This document shows, in pieces, positions 52,657-61,954 of a stretch of DNA of 64,000 nt. Under the pieces are notes generated by a model that was not told where the DNA came from, ran no database searches, and worked only from the letters and a program-made list of their open reading frames with translations. Numbering within the stretch: the first letter of the stretch is position 1; every line of letters starts with the position of its first letter. The stretch is from an uncultured Oligella sp. (GTDB lineage: Bacteria > Pseudomonadota > Gammaproteobacteria > Burkholderiales > Burkholderiaceae_B): assembly GCA_947632105.1 (NCBI GenBank), contig CANROD010000002.1, positions 1 through 64,000 on the forward strand, written 5' to 3'. The position numbers and the translations under genes are program-made.

Positions 52657-52722
52657 GTCTTATACAAGACTAAAGTCATTGATTTTACTGCTATTTAACA
52701 AGTCTTATATAAAACACAAGAC
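52657..52722 (-). promoter_or_regulatory. Candidate operator sites upstream of aceA
   Basis: GTCTTATACAAGAC (52657-52670) is a near-palindrome; GTCTTATA recurs at 52702, with AAGAC completing a wider dyad (52702-52722). Both lie 75-140 bases before the aceA start. The copies spaced 45 bases apart suggest binding of a dimeric regulator, identity unknown. Confidence 0.4.
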
Positions 52723-52940
52723 ATCATTGGTGCATAGCAATAAATTAGCTCAATCTGATTCAGTTGTAAATAGTAATAACCCTAGAGATTGTTTAATCGG
52801 GGGTAAACACCTAGGAAGGAGAAAAAGTCGATGAAGAAGAGAAAAGGGACTGGCTTGCAGTAGAATGGAAATTGATGATGATCTGGTGTGGATTTTATGG
52901 TGTTAAATAAATTTACACTACTTAAGAGTTATTAAAAGTA
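52723..52940. other. Non-coding stretch between aceA operators and the tRNA terminator
   Basis: No gene of normal size is supported; the 67-aa track ORF overlapping it looks like chance. The only translation signal is a strong AGGAAGGAG (52813-52821) before a 10-codon frame (ATG 52831, MKKRKGTGLQ, stop 52863), of unknown meaning. Confidence 0.4.
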
Positions 52941-52976
52941 AAAAGCCTTCATAATAAGAATATTATGAAGGCTTTT
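52941..52976 (-). terminator. Rho-independent terminator of tRNA-Arg
   Basis: A 16-bp perfect stem (AAAAGCCTTCATAATA / TATTATGAAGGCTTTT) with a 4-base loop; on the minus strand it is followed by TACTTTTAAT. It lies 5 bases after the tRNA 3' end. Confidence 0.85.
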
Positions 52977-52981
52977 AAATG

Positions 52982-53059
52982 TGGCGCGCCCGGCAGGATT
53001 TGAACCCACGACCCCTTGGTTCGTAGCCAAGTACTCTAATCCAACTGAGCTACGGGCGC
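52982..53059 (-). tRNA. tRNA-Arg (anticodon ACG)
   Basis: Read on the minus strand: acceptor stem GCGCCCG pairs with CGGGCGC; D arm AGCTCAGTTGGATTAGAGT; anticodon stem CTTGG/CCAAG with loop CTACGAA, giving anticodon ACG (A34 normally edited to inosine); T arm GTGGGTTCAAATCC; discriminator G and encoded CCA. Single tRNA gene with its own terminator; no integrase or attachment-site duplication is visible next to it. Confidence 0.95.
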
Positions 53060-53201
53060 TGAATTCATTACTATATAGTAATACTTATACTTTGGGAAGC
53101 TTTTTTATTTAAAATTGAGAAATAAATTATATATCGTTGTTTTTATTGTTCATGATGTGACTGTTGATGTGGTTATATTCGTATATTCTATATTGATAAT
53201 A

Positions 53202-53217
53202 CATCATATTTATGATG
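53202..53217. promoter_or_regulatory. Inverted repeat in copA promoter region
   Basis: CATCATA-TT-TATGATG, a perfect 7-bp inverted repeat, lies 25 bases before the copA start and next to -10-like sequences. It does not look like a CueR dyad. Candidate repressor site or 5'-UTR hairpin. Confidence 0.3.
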
Positions 53218-53242
53218 AATTGAATTTCAATAAGGATTATTA

Positions 53243-55534
53243 ATGGCGAAGCATATAAACATGAGTGTTGGTGGCATGACGTGTGCCTCTTGTGTTGCAC
53301 GAGTAGAGCGTTTTGTCGGTCGTATGGATGGCGTCAGTTCTGTAGCAGTTAACCTAGCAACTGAAAGAGCTGATGTTACTTTTGAGCCTGATACTGCTAC
53401 GACTGTTGATGATGTCATTGCTGTGATTAAAAAAGCCGGTTTTGAAGCAAATCCAATTAAGCAGCCTCAACAGGCAACGCCATCAGGTGCTGCAGATGAC
53501 TCATGGGTTGCTGAGTTATCAAAGCGTAAGGAGAAAGAAGAGGAGGTATTAAAGCGTGACTTGAGTATTGCTGCGGTGTTAACTATACCAGTCTTTATCT
53601 TAGAAATGGGCTCTCATATGATTCCAATGATGCATCATTGGGTAGTTAGCAATATAGGTTTGCAAAATAGTTGGTATTTTCAATTTTTGTTAACAAGCTT
53701 AGTGTTACTCTTTCCTGGTAGACGTTTCTATGAGGCAGGAATCCCAGCTTTATTACGTTTAGGACCTGATATGAACTCGTTGGTGGCAGTTGGTACGCTG
53801 GCGGCTTATGGTTATTCCGTGGTGGCTACATTTTTCGCTTTCTTGCTACCCGATGCCTCTGTCCATGTGTATTATGAATCGGCTGCAGTCATTGTGACAT
53901 TGATATTATTTGGTCGTTACTTAGAGGCAAAGGCTAAGGGGCGTACTTCTGAAGCGATTAAGCGTTTGGTCGGTTTACAACCTAAAGAGGCCCGAGTTCA
54001 ACGCAATGGTGAGTGGCTGCAAATTACTATCCGCGAGGTGCAAGAGGGTGATATCGTTCAGGTGCGTCCCGGTGAGCGTGTTGCTGTTGATGGTGTTGTT
54101 TTGGAGGGACAGAGCTTTATTGATGAATCAATGATTAGTGGTGAGCCTATTCCAGTCGAAAAGTCGGCAGATAGTGAGGTCATTGGTGGTACGGTTAACC
54201 AGCAAGGAGCCTTTACCTTTAGAGCAACTGCGGTTGGTGACAAAACGGTTCTTTCATTGATTATTAATTTGGTTGAGCAGGCTCAAGGCTCTAAGCTACC
54301 AATTCAGTCGGTGGTTAATAAAGTTACTTACTGGTTTGTTCCAACAGTCATTCTGCTTGCAATAGTGACTTTTATCGTATGGTTGATTTTTGGTCCAAGC
54401 CCTGCTTTAACCTTAGCTTTGGTTAGTGCTGTTTCTGTGCTGATTATTGCTTGTCCTTGTGCGATGGGGTTGGCGACACCGACTTCTATTATGGTCGGTA
54501 CCGGTCGTGGCGCAGAGATGGGCGTATTATTTCGTAAGGGTGAAGCCTTGCAAACATTGCGTGACGCTAAAGTGGTGGCGGTTGATAAGACAGGAACCTT
54601 AACCTTGGGTCGTCCAGTAATGACCGATTTGGAGCTTAGTGAGGGTGTCGACCGTAATGCTGTTTTAGGCTTAGTGGCAGCTGCAGAGCAGCAGTCTGAG
54701 CACCCTATTGCTCGCGCGATTGTTCAAGCTGCGATTGAGGAGGGTATAGATGTACCTGTAGTAGAGCAGTTTGAGTCTATTACCGGTATGGGTATTAGAG
54801 CGGTTATTAATGGTACTAAGGTAGAAGTTGGTGCTGACCGCTTTGTGATCTCATTAGGTCTAGATCCTAGTCAGTTTGATGAAATAGCTTTACGGCTAGC
54901 AGATGAAGGCAAGTCGCCGATGTATGCGGTGATCGATAGCAAGCTTGCAGCGATTATTGCGGTTTCGGATCCTATCAAAGAAAGTACACCTGAGGCGATT
55001 AATGCACTGCATAATTTAGGTATCAAGGTTGTGATGATTACCGGTGATAAGCGACAGACGGCGGAGGCTATTGCTAAGTTCTTAGGCATTGATGAGGTGA
55101 TTGCCGAGGTAATGCCTGATGGTAAATTAGATCAAATTAAAGTGTTACGCAAGAAATACGGCCTAGTTGCTTTTGTGGGTGATGGTATTAATGATGCACC
55201 GGCCTTGGCGGAAGCTGACGTTGGGATTGCTATAGGTACTGGTACAGATGTAGCCATGGAAGCGGCAGATGTAGTGTTAATGTCAGGTAGCCTAAAGGGC
55301 GTGCCTAATGCAATTGCCCTATCTAAGGCTACAATTAAAAATATTCATCAAAACTTGTTTTGGGCCTTCGCCTACAATACAGCCTTGGTACCTGTCGCAG
55401 CAGGGGCGCTGTACCCAGCCTATGGCATACTGCTATCACCGATGTTTGCAGCAGGTGCGATGGCCTTGTCTAGTGTCTTTGTATTGAGTAATGCGTTGCG
55501 TTTAAAAACATTTAGCGTGCCAATGGCTGAATAA
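53243..55534 (+). CDS. copA: Cu(+)-exporting P1B-type ATPase
   Basis: ATP-driven efflux of monovalent copper (or silver) across the inner membrane, 763 aa. One N-terminal heavy-metal domain ([16 protein letters not shown]); eight-helix P1B layout; A-domain SGEP; membrane CPC motif [13 protein letters not shown] that sets Cu+/Ag+ selectivity; phosphorylation site [11 protein letters not shown] motif [34 protein letters not shown] precedes the ATG. Neither a CueR-type regulator nor a copper chaperone gene is adjacent. Confidence 0.95.
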   Translation: MAKHINMSVGGMTCASCVARVERFVGRMDGVSSVAVNLATERADVTFEPDTATTVDDVIAVIKKAGFEANPIKQPQQATPSGAADDSWVAELSKRKEKEEEVLKRDLSIAAVLTIPVFILEMGSHMIPMMHHWVVSNIGLQNSWYFQFLLTSLVLLFPGRRFYEAGIPALLRLGPDMNSLVAVGTLAAYGYSVVATFFAFLLPDASVHVYYESAAVIVTLILFGRYLEAKAKGRTSEAIKRLVGLQPKEARVQRNGEWLQITIREVQEGDIVQVRPGERVAVDGVVLEGQSFIDESMISGEPIPVEKSADSEVIGGTVNQQGAFTFRATAVGDKTVLSLIINLVEQAQGSKLPIQSVVNKVTYWFVPTVILLAIVTFIVWLIFGPSPALTLALVSAVSVLIIACPCAMGLATPTSIMVGTGRGAEMGVLFRKGEALQTLRDAKVVAVDKTGTLTLGRPVMTDLELSEGVDRNAVLGLVAAAEQQSEHPIARAIVQAAIEEGIDVPVVEQFESITGMGIRAVINGTKVEVGADRFVISLGLDPSQFDEIALRLADEGKSPMYAVIDSKLAAIIAVSDPIKESTPEAINALHNLGIKVVMITGDKRQTAEAIAKFLGIDEVIAEVMPDGKLDQIKVLRKKYGLVAFVGDGINDAPALAEADVGIAIGTGTDVAMEAADVVLMSGSLKGVPNAIALSKATIKNIHQNLFWAFAYNTALVPVAAGALYPAYGILLSPMFAAGAMALSSVFVLSNALRLKTFSVPMAE

Positions 55535-55549
55535 TACTGACTATTAATT

Positions 55550-55585
55550 AGGGGTAAGAGCTCTGAGAGTTTTACCCCTATAGGC
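55550..55585. terminator. Terminator between convergent copA and lexA
   Basis: Stem AGGGGTAA / TTACCCCT, extended by wobble pairs, is followed on the plus strand by ATAGGCTTTTT. It lies between the two stop codons 54 bases apart, probably shared. Confidence 0.6.
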
Positions 55586-55588
55586 TTT

Positions 55589-56254
55589 TTAATTTAAGCT
55601 TCTGATGAGGCCGACTGCTAGGCCCTCAATCGCAAAATCATCCTGTGGTGTCACGATGATTGGTTCAAAGCTTTGGTTCTCAGCGATTAAGGAAATGCTT
55701 TTGCTGCCTTTCTCAAAACGTTTAACAGTCACCTCGTTGTTGATACGAGCAACAACAATTTGGCCATTGTGAGCCGACTCAGTTCTTTTGACAGCTAGTA
55801 AATCACCGTCATAAATCCCAATATCAATCATTGACTCACCACGGACACGCAGTAGATAATCGGCCTTGTCCTCGAACATAGCGTGATCAACGGGAATTTC
55901 TTTTTCGATGTGCTCTTGGGCTAGTATCGGGCTACCTGCTGCTACACGACCAATCAGGGGGAGTATAGTGATATGGTCAAAATTAGCAGCTGAGGTGCTG
56001 CCAATAATATTAGTTTCACCCTGACTTGAATCGACTAACTCTGGGTTGAGGCGTATACCGCGCGACGTGCCTGGCGTTAGAAAAATCGCTCCCTTTTTAG
56101 CGAGTGCTTTTAAATGATCTTCTGCTGCATTGACAGATCGAAAACCCAAGCTCTTGGCAATTTCGGCGCGTGTAGGTGGAATGCCATTACGACGAATAGT
56201 GTGTTTGATAAGGTCGAAGACTTCTTGCTGTCTGGCGGTGAGTTTAATGCTCAT
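55589..56254 (-). CDS. lexA: LexA repressor
   Basis: SOS repressor with self-cleaving protease domain, 221 aa from ATG 56254 (GGAG 7 bases upstream; the track's extra 18 residues run across the LexA box). N-terminal winged helix [40 protein letters not shown]; cleavage site Ala-Gly in VAAGSPIL; catalytic Ser in [16 protein letters not shown] and Lys in LLAVKRTE. A perfect LexA box precedes it, so it autoregulates. It lies downstream of tyrB on the same strand. Confidence 0.97.
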   Translation of the reverse strand: MSIKLTARQQEVFDLIKHTIRRNGIPPTRAEIAKSLGFRSVNAAEDHLKALAKKGAIFLTPGTSRGIRLNPELVDSSQGETNIIGSTSAANFDHITILPLIGRVAAGSPILAQEHIEKEIPVDHAMFEDKADYLLRVRGESMIDIGIYDGDLLAVKRTESAHNGQIVVARINNEVTVKRFEKGSKSISLIAENQSFEPIIVTPQDDFAIEGLAVGLIRSLN

Positions 56255-56278
56255 AATCACTCCAGGATAAAAAAATGA

Positions 56279-56294
56279 CTGTACTTGTGTACAG
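56279..56294. promoter_or_regulatory. LexA box (SOS operator) of lexA
   Basis: CTGTACTTGTGTACAG is a perfect CTGT-N8-ACAG site, extended to a longer dyad by flanking GA/TC. It lies 25 bases before the lexA ATG. Confidence 0.88.
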
Positions 56295-56332
56295 TCATTC
56301 TCTATCATAATAGCAATAATAGCAAGCTATAT

Positions 56333-57538
56333 TTAAGCTGAGAGCACAGCGGCAATTGACTTAGCGACATAATCGACGTTTTTGGAGTTAAGTGCAGCCA
56401 CGCAAATGCGGCCTGAGTTTACTGCATAAATAGCATACTCCTCACGTAAGCGATTTACTTGCTCTTTTGTGAGGCCGGAGAAGGAGAACATGCCGTTTTG
56501 ATTCAGCACAAAGCTAAAGTCTTGCTCAACACCGGCTGCTTTAATTTTCTCAACGAGTTGCTCGCGCATGGAGTGAATGCGGACACGCATTTCGCTAAGC
56601 TCATCTTCCCATGCTTTGAATAGTTCAGGAGAGTTAAGCACGGCAGAAACAATGGTTGCACCATGGGTAGGTGGGTTTGAGTAGTTAGAGCGAATGACTG
56701 ACCTTACTTGAGTAAATGCTTTTTCAGCTGACTCTTTGGTTTCTGTGGTGAAAGTTAAAGCACCGACACGTTCACCGTAGAGTGAAAATGACTTTGAAAA
56801 AGACGAGCTGACAAACATCTCAACACCAGCTTCGGCAAATAAACGGACTGCTTGAGCATCTTCTTCTAAGCCTGCGCCAAAGCCCTGATAAGCGATGTCT
56901 AGGAAAGGTATTAAGTCACGATCTTTAACAATAGCTAAGACCTCTTGCCATTGTTCAAGCGTTGGATCAATGCCAGTAGGGTTGTGACAGCAAGCATGTA
57001 AAATAATGATGCTTTTAGGGTCTAAAGTCTTTAAATGAGCCGTCATTGCAGCAAAGTCTAAGCCGTGGCTTTCTGCTGAATAATAAGGATAGGTTTCTAC
57101 CGTAAAACCGGCATCTTCAAAGATTGATTCGTGGTTTTGCCAAGTTGGATTACTAACGTAAACCTTAGAGTTTGGTGTGAGTTTTTTTAAAAAATCTGCA
57201 CCAATTTTAAGGGCACCAGTGCCACCAATGGTTTCTACCGTGACTGCACGGCCCTGCTCGATGACAGAAGAGTCCTGACCTAATAATAAAGTTTGGGCTG
57301 CTTTGTTATAAGAAGCAATACCCTCGATAGGTAGGTAGCCACGAGGACTAGCGCTTTCAAAATGCTGTTGCTCTGCCACACGTACAGCTTTGAGCAATGG
57401 TAATTGACCGTCATCGTTACTATAAACACCAATGCCTAAATTAACCTTGTCGGTACGGCTATCAGCATTAAACAGTTCGTTAAGACCTAAAATCGGATCG
57501 TGTGGGGCCATTTCCACATTTTGGTAGAGACTACTCAT
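56333..57538 (-). CDS. tyrB: Aromatic/aspartate aminotransferase
   Basis: PLP-dependent transaminase for Tyr, Phe and Asp, cytosolic; 401 aa from ATG 57538 (the track's first 22 residues are unlikely). MAPHDPILGLNELFNADSRTDKVNLGIGVYSNDDG is the AspC/TyrB signature; the PLP Lys is in VSSSFSKSFSLYGERVGAL; HACCHNPTGIDPTLEQW and RSNYSNPPTHGATIV are also conserved. AspC cannot be excluded. Next to uvrB, divergent, as in many Betaproteobacteria. Confidence 0.9.
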   Translation of the reverse strand: MSSLYQNVEMAPHDPILGLNELFNADSRTDKVNLGIGVYSNDDGQLPLLKAVRVAEQQHFESASPRGYLPIEGIASYNKAAQTLLLGQDSSVIEQGRAVTVETIGGTGALKIGADFLKKLTPNSKVYVSNPTWQNHESIFEDAGFTVETYPYYSAESHGLDFAAMTAHLKTLDPKSIIILHACCHNPTGIDPTLEQWQEVLAIVKDRDLIPFLDIAYQGFGAGLEEDAQAVRLFAEAGVEMFVSSSFSKSFSLYGERVGALTFTTETKESAEKAFTQVRSVIRSNYSNPPTHGATIVSAVLNSPELFKAWEDELSEMRVRIHSMREQLVEKIKAAGVEQDFSFVLNQNGMFSFSGLTKEQVNRLREEYAIYAVNSGRICVAALNSKNVDYVAKSIAAVLSA

Positions 57539-57624
57539 CGTATGTATGCACCTGATTTTTTGAAAAAATAGAAAATAAAAGCGATAATGAAAGATTCGTT
57601 TCACGCATCAATAGATTATAACAA

Positions 57625-59652
57625 ATGAACCAAGCAACATTCATAGAATTTCCTAATAGCCCTTTTCAGCTCCGTCAACCATTTCCTCCTGCAGGAGATC
57701 AGCCTGCAGCGATTGATGCCTTGGTCGAGGGAATCGATGATGGTTTAATGTTTCAGACCTTGTTGGGTGTAACTGGTTCGGGTAAGACCTATACGATGGC
57801 TAATACCATCGCTAGAACGGGGCGGCCTGCCTTAGTCTTAGCGCCAAATAAAACATTAGCAGCCCAGCTTTATTCTGAGATGCGTGAGTTTTTTCCGCGT
57901 AACGCAGTTGAGTATTTTGTGTCTTACTATGATTATTATCAACCAGAGGCTTATGTGCCGTCGCGGGATTTGTTTATTGAAAAGGACTCTTCTGTTAATG
58001 AGCATATTGAGCAAATGCGTCTATCCGCAACTAAAAGTTTGCTCGAAAGACGTGACACGATAGTGGTTGGTACAGTCTCAACGATTTATGGTATTGGTAA
58101 CCAAAGTGATTACCATGCCATGATTTTATTACTCAGAAGAGGTGATGAGGTACCTCGTAATGAGCTATTAGCGCGCTTAGTAGCGATGCAATATGAGCGC
58201 AATGATATGGAGTTTAGTCGTGGTACCTTTAGAGTGCGTGGTGATGTGATTGATGTGTTTCCCTCGGAGAATGCGGAGTTAGCTGTTCGTTTGAGTATGT
58301 TTGACGATGAAATTGAGAGTATTGAGTTATTTGATCCTTTAACGGGCAAGGTGCGCCAGGCAATTCCACGTTTTACGATTTATCCGAGTTCTCACTTTGT
58401 GACACCAAGAGAGACAATTGTAAGAGCGATGGAGACGATTAAAGAGGAGCTTCGTGAGCGTAAGCAGTATTACTATGATCAAGGGATGTTAGTAGAAGCG
58501 CAGCGCATCGAGCAACGTACTTTATTTGATCTGGAAATGATGCAGGAGCTAGGTTTTTGTAAGGGTATTGAGAATTACTCAAGGCACCTATCAGGTGCAG
58601 CACCTGGTGAACCGCCAGCGACCCTAATCGATTACTTGCCGCAAGATGCGTTGATGTTTTTTGATGAGAGCCATGTCATGATGGGGCAGTTACGCGGCAT
58701 GTATCGAGGTGATCGTTCTCGTAAGGAAACTTTAGTACAGTTTGGTTTTAGATTGCCTTCAGCGCTTGATAATAGACCACTTAAAATAGATGAGTTTGAG
58801 CACAGAATGCGTCAAAGTGTTTTTGTTTCTGCGACACCAGCAGATTACGAGCATGAGCGTTCAGATCAGGTGGTGGAACAGGTGGTACGGCCAACAGGTT
58901 TGGTTGACCCAGTGATTGAGGTTCGCTCTGCATTAACGCAAGTTGATGATTTGTTGGGTGAGGCTAAAGAGCGTATTGCTGTAGGTGATCGTGTTCTAGT
59001 GACGACTTTAACTAAGCGTATGGCTGAGGATTTAACTGAGTATTTAGAAGAAAATGGGCTGAAAGTTCGTTATTTACACTCGGATATTGACACAGTAGAG
59101 CGAGTAGAAATTATTCGTGATTTGCGTTTAGGGACCTTTGATGTCTTGGTGGGGATTAACTTGCTGCGAGAGGGGTTAGATATTCCAGAGGTGTCTTTAG
59201 TAGCTATTTTAGACGCAGACAAGGAGGGCTTTTTGCGTTCAGATCGTAGTTTGATTCAAACTATCGGTCGCGCTGCTCGTAACCTTAACGGTAAGGCTAT
59301 TTTATATGCTGATCGTATAACAGACTCGATGGCTCGTGCTATGGATGAGACTGAACGTCGTCGCCTTAAGCAAATGAGCTTTAATAAAGAGCATGGAATC
59401 ACGCCGGTTGGGGTTAAAAAGGAAGTCAAAGAAATGATTGATGGTGTGATGGCACCGATTAATGAGCTATCTACTAGCTTTGAATCAGAGGACTTAAAGC
59501 GTTTTGTCAATGATGAAAAAGCCCTTAGTCGAGAGTTAAAACGCTTGGAAAAAGCCATGATGGATCATGCTAAAAACTTAGAGTTCGAGCAAGCAGCCGC
59601 AGTTCGAGATAAGTTGCAGAGGCTTAAGCAACAAGTTTTGTTAAACTCATAA
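57625..59652 (+). CDS. uvrB: Excinuclease ABC subunit B
   Basis: Damage-verification helicase of nucleotide-excision repair, 675 aa. Walker [16 protein letters not shown], beta-hairpin [23 protein letters not shown], Walker [11 protein letters not shown], motif [20 protein letters not shown] and a C-terminal UVR domain ([27 protein letters not shown]) that contacts UvrC. No CTGT-N8-ACAG box is seen in the 86 bases upstream. Divergent from tyrB. Confidence 0.97.
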   Translation: MNQATFIEFPNSPFQLRQPFPPAGDQPAAIDALVEGIDDGLMFQTLLGVTGSGKTYTMANTIARTGRPALVLAPNKTLAAQLYSEMREFFPRNAVEYFVSYYDYYQPEAYVPSRDLFIEKDSSVNEHIEQMRLSATKSLLERRDTIVVGTVSTIYGIGNQSDYHAMILLLRRGDEVPRNELLARLVAMQYERNDMEFSRGTFRVRGDVIDVFPSENAELAVRLSMFDDEIESIELFDPLTGKVRQAIPRFTIYPSSHFVTPRETIVRAMETIKEELRERKQYYYDQGMLVEAQRIEQRTLFDLEMMQELGFCKGIENYSRHLSGAAPGEPPATLIDYLPQDALMFFDESHVMMGQLRGMYRGDRSRKETLVQFGFRLPSALDNRPLKIDEFEHRMRQSVFVSATPADYEHERSDQVVEQVVRPTGLVDPVIEVRSALTQVDDLLGEAKERIAVGDRVLVTTLTKRMAEDLTEYLEENGLKVRYLHSDIDTVERVEIIRDLRLGTFDVLVGINLLREGLDIPEVSLVAILDADKEGFLRSDRSLIQTIGRAARNLNGKAILYADRITDSMARAMDETERRRLKQMSFNKEHGITPVGVKKEVKEMIDGVMAPINELSTSFESEDLKRFVNDEKALSRELKRLEKAMMDHAKNLEFEQAAAVRDKLQRLKQQVLLNS

Positions 59653-59722
59653 GAACCGTCTAATGGCATGGCGTTAATCCATGTATGATTAGTTTTTTAA
59701 TAGATTTAAGAATGTTGGACCA

Positions 59723-60268
59723 ATGCGTATTACGTCGCTTTCAAAGAAAATAATTGTTGTTATCATCGCTGTCACTTTTGCCTTAGTTGCACTAGTAGGA
59801 TTATTGCATCAGGATGAAAAGCTACCAGAGATTGTGCCTGATGCACCTGCAGAGATTGTAGATACTGAAGCATTAAATAAGCAAAAACAAGAAGAGGCTT
59901 TAATCCGCTCCTTGACCAATTTCTCTCATGACATTGATAGCTATCTATTAGATGAGGGTGAGGTACTTTACACTGGGTATATAAAGGGTGCGGGAAACGC
60001 TATTTTCTATTTTAATGCGCAGGAAGGGCAGCAGTTAGAGGTTGAATTAGCGGATCAAGAGAGTCAGCTATTTGAAATGCTGCTATTTAATAATTTTAAT
60101 AGTAGTGTATTTACTTTAATTAGTGGTGAGTCATTTATGATTCCGAGTAATGGTCTATATGAGTTACGCATAGTTTATCGTAGCCATATTGAGGTGACTC
60201 AGGCAGTAGAGGATGAAAATCATCAAGCGGTGCCTCAAGCATTTAATTTAACGTTGAAGCTACAGTAG
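59723..60268 (+). CDS. Hypothetical membrane-anchored periplasmic beta-sandwich protein
   Basis: 181 aa. Residues ~9-28 form a transmembrane helix or uncleaved signal, followed by a Pro/Glu-rich linker and a periplasmic domain (~85-181): EVLYTGYIKGAGNAIFYFNAQEGQQLEVELADQ … FMIPSNGLYELRIVYRS … FNLTLKLQ. The spacing of beta strands (GYIKG, GQxLxVxL, GxYxLRI, FxLxLxL) resembles pre-peptidase C-terminal-like domains and periplasmic lysozyme inhibitors (PliG/PliI), but this is fold-level guesswork. It precedes the DUF2478 gene by 19 bases. Confidence 0.65.
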   Translation: MRITSLSKKIIVVIIAVTFALVALVGLLHQDEKLPEIVPDAPAEIVDTEALNKQKQEEALIRSLTNFSHDIDSYLLDEGEVLYTGYIKGAGNAIFYFNAQEGQQLEVELADQESQLFEMLLFNNFNSSVFTLISGESFMIPSNGLYELRIVYRSHIEVTQAVEDENHQAVPQAFNLTLKLQ

Positions 60269-60287
60269 TTTTTTAGAGGGATAAGGC

Positions 60288-60815
60288 ATGGAAAATAAGC
60301 CATTAGCAGTTATCGTTTTTGAAGATGATGGTAACGAAGCAGTACAAACACTTTGGTCTGCTGTTGAGCAGCTCCAAGAAAAGGGTCTTAAGGTAGGTGG
60401 TTTGCTCAACAAAAAGGATGGTCAAGGTGGCTATATTGGTGAGGTTATTTGTTCAGTCAGTGACGATCGCGAATATCGAATTTTAGTTGACCGAGGAACA
60501 GGTGCTAGTGGTTGTCGATTGGATAGCATAGCTTTAGCAGAGTCCAGTGAGGTGCCAAGACAAGTGTTGGACCAAGGTGTTGACATCCTCGTCATCAATA
60601 AGTTTGGCATTGCTGAAGCTGAAGGTTTAGGCTTAGTCGCAGAAATCAGTCGTGCTGTTAGTGATGGCGTACCAGTGCTCTCTACGGTGCATGATAAGTA
60701 TGCGGAACAGTGGCGTAGCTTTAGCGGTGACTTAGGCGTAGAGCTTTTTCCTGTGGTTGAAGAGGTAATGGCTTGGCTGAAGACGCAATTAAAAGAGCCG
60801 GCAAGCGCTCAGTAG
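60288..60815 (+). CDS. DUF2478 family protein (molybdate-linked NTPase-like)
   Basis: 175 aa. Resembles DUF2478 (PF10649), which is related to THEP1-type NTPases and is often encoded beside molybdate transporters. Features: LAVIVFEDDGNEAVQTLW, GLLNKKDGQGG, ILVDRGTGASGCRLDSIALAES and DILVINKFGIAEAEGLGLVAEISRAV. The canonical Walker A Gly-rich loop is not apparent. No mod genes are adjacent, but the organism makes a Mo formate dehydrogenase (fdsA), so a Mo link is plausible. Confidence 0.75.
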   Translation: MENKPLAVIVFEDDGNEAVQTLWSAVEQLQEKGLKVGGLLNKKDGQGGYIGEVICSVSDDREYRILVDRGTGASGCRLDSIALAESSEVPRQVLDQGVDILVINKFGIAEAEGLGLVAEISRAVSDGVPVLSTVHDKYAEQWRSFSGDLGVELFPVVEEVMAWLKTQLKEPASAQ

Positions 60816-60871
60816 ATATAAACAGTGCGCTTACCAGAGAGATTTCCGCTTTTAAAATGGCAGGTAGGGTA

Positions 60872-61768
60872 TCACTTCTTCTCACCACCCAGGGCTACTG
60901 TTAGGTCCTCTAGAAAAGCTGAGAACTCCTTACACATCAAGGTCATATCTGCCTCAAAGCGCTCTATATCATCTGCGCCGGTTGGATTGCGCTGTTCATC
61001 TAAAATTTCTAAGGCTTGAATACGCTTAATTTCTAAGGTGTCATGCAGGACAAAACTTACACGATCACGCCAAGTGAGCCCTAGCTTAGTGACCACCTTA
61101 CCACTTTCAATGTGCTTAGATACTTCCTCTTGGCTTGGGATAACATTAGTAAAGCGGACAGTGGCACGGTCTTCTTGAGTGGACTTGAATTCTGTCTGTG
61201 GTTCAATATTAAAGCCTTCTGTTGCTTCATCACTGAAGATCCATTCGGTCATCGCGGTACTAGGAGAAACTTCCGTCATAAAGGATTGGATAGGGACTGG
61301 ATCTAGTGCTTTAACCAGCAAAGAAATTACTTCATCTGCTTTAGATGCACTACCGGCATCAATATAGAGCCAGTGGTTTTCTAAGTCTAAGCAGACACGG
61401 GTTTGACGGAAAATGCTAAACGCCTTAGGAATTAGCGTGTCTGTTACCATCTCCTTAATTTCTTTCATTTGCTTGCGACCTGGTTTGTAGCCTTGCTGCT
61501 CTTCAGTTTCAATGGCTTTTTCACGGGCAAACTGGTTAATGACGCTGGCAGGTAATAGTTTTTTCTCAGCCTGTAGAGTCAAAAAGTAATATTGTCCAAG
61601 TTCATAAACTAGGCCACTGTGCTCAAGTGGACTAACCCAGCCCAGCTTGGTTTCCTGACCAGGGCTGCCCTCAATAAAAGCATTGACTTGGAGCTTTTCC
61701 TCTAAGTCCTGTGCTGTTATTGTCCAGTCGGGGTTAAGACGGAATAGTTTAAGATTTTTGAACCACAT
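60872..61768 (-). CDS. rdgC: Recombination-associated protein RdgC
   Basis: Ring-forming DNA-binding protein that limits RecA-mediated strand exchange; 298 aa from ATG 61768, where MWFKNLKLFRLNPDW matches the family N-terminus (the track's extra 30 residues lie in the recA promoter). FIEGSPGQETKLGWVSPLE, ETEEQQGYKPGRKQMKEIKE and LEIKRIQALEILDEQ are typical. It is divergent from recA, sharing a region with a LexA box. Confidence 0.94.
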   Translation of the reverse strand: MWFKNLKLFRLNPDWTITAQDLEEKLQVNAFIEGSPGQETKLGWVSPLEHSGLVYELGQYYFLTLQAEKKLLPASVINQFAREKAIETEEQQGYKPGRKQMKEIKEMVTDTLIPKAFSIFRQTRVCLDLENHWLYIDAGSASKADEVISLLVKALDPVPIQSFMTEVSPSTAMTEWIFSDEATEGFNIEPQTEFKSTQEDRATVRFTNVIPSQEEVSKHIESGKVVTKLGLTWRDRVSFVLHDTLEIKRIQALEILDEQRNPTGADDIERFEADMTLMCKEFSAFLEDLTVALGGEKK

Positions 61769-61857
61769 GTTTTTTCCAAAATTTTCCAAAAGGCTAAGTG
61801 TAGCATTTTGCGAATAAGTCGCAAGAAAAACACAACAGGAGGATAAAACTAGCAACA

Positions 61858-61879
61858 CTGTTCAAGCATACAGTATAAT
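61858..61879. promoter_or_regulatory. LexA box and -10 of recA, between rdgC and recA
   Basis: CTGTTCAAGCATACAG (61858-61873) is a perfect CTGT-N8-ACAG SOS box, immediately followed by a perfect TATAAT (61874-61879) reading toward recA. A repressor here would block that promoter; rdgC, 90 bases away on the other strand, could be affected too. The -35 is poor. A 12-base palindrome TACTACGTAGTA (61895-61906) lies in the recA leader. Confidence 0.85.
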
Positions 61880-61954
61880 CAATGGCATAATATTTACTAC
61901 GTAGTATGGCAATACTTGCTACGCTAGGATCAGATTTTTACAAGGAAACTTTGC

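Noticed and set aside
52631-52834. 67-aa plus-strand ORF upstream of aceA
   Set aside because: No ribosome site, composition typical of random AT-rich sequence, and it overlaps the candidate aceA operators.
52982-53059. tRNA-Arg as an integration site of a mobile element
   Set aside because: No integrase, no repeated 3' tRNA end and no change in gene character on either side.
53164-53194. CueR-type promoter with 19-base spacer before copA
   Set aside because: TTGATG-N19-TATATT can be drawn, but the spacer lacks the expected copper-regulator dyad.
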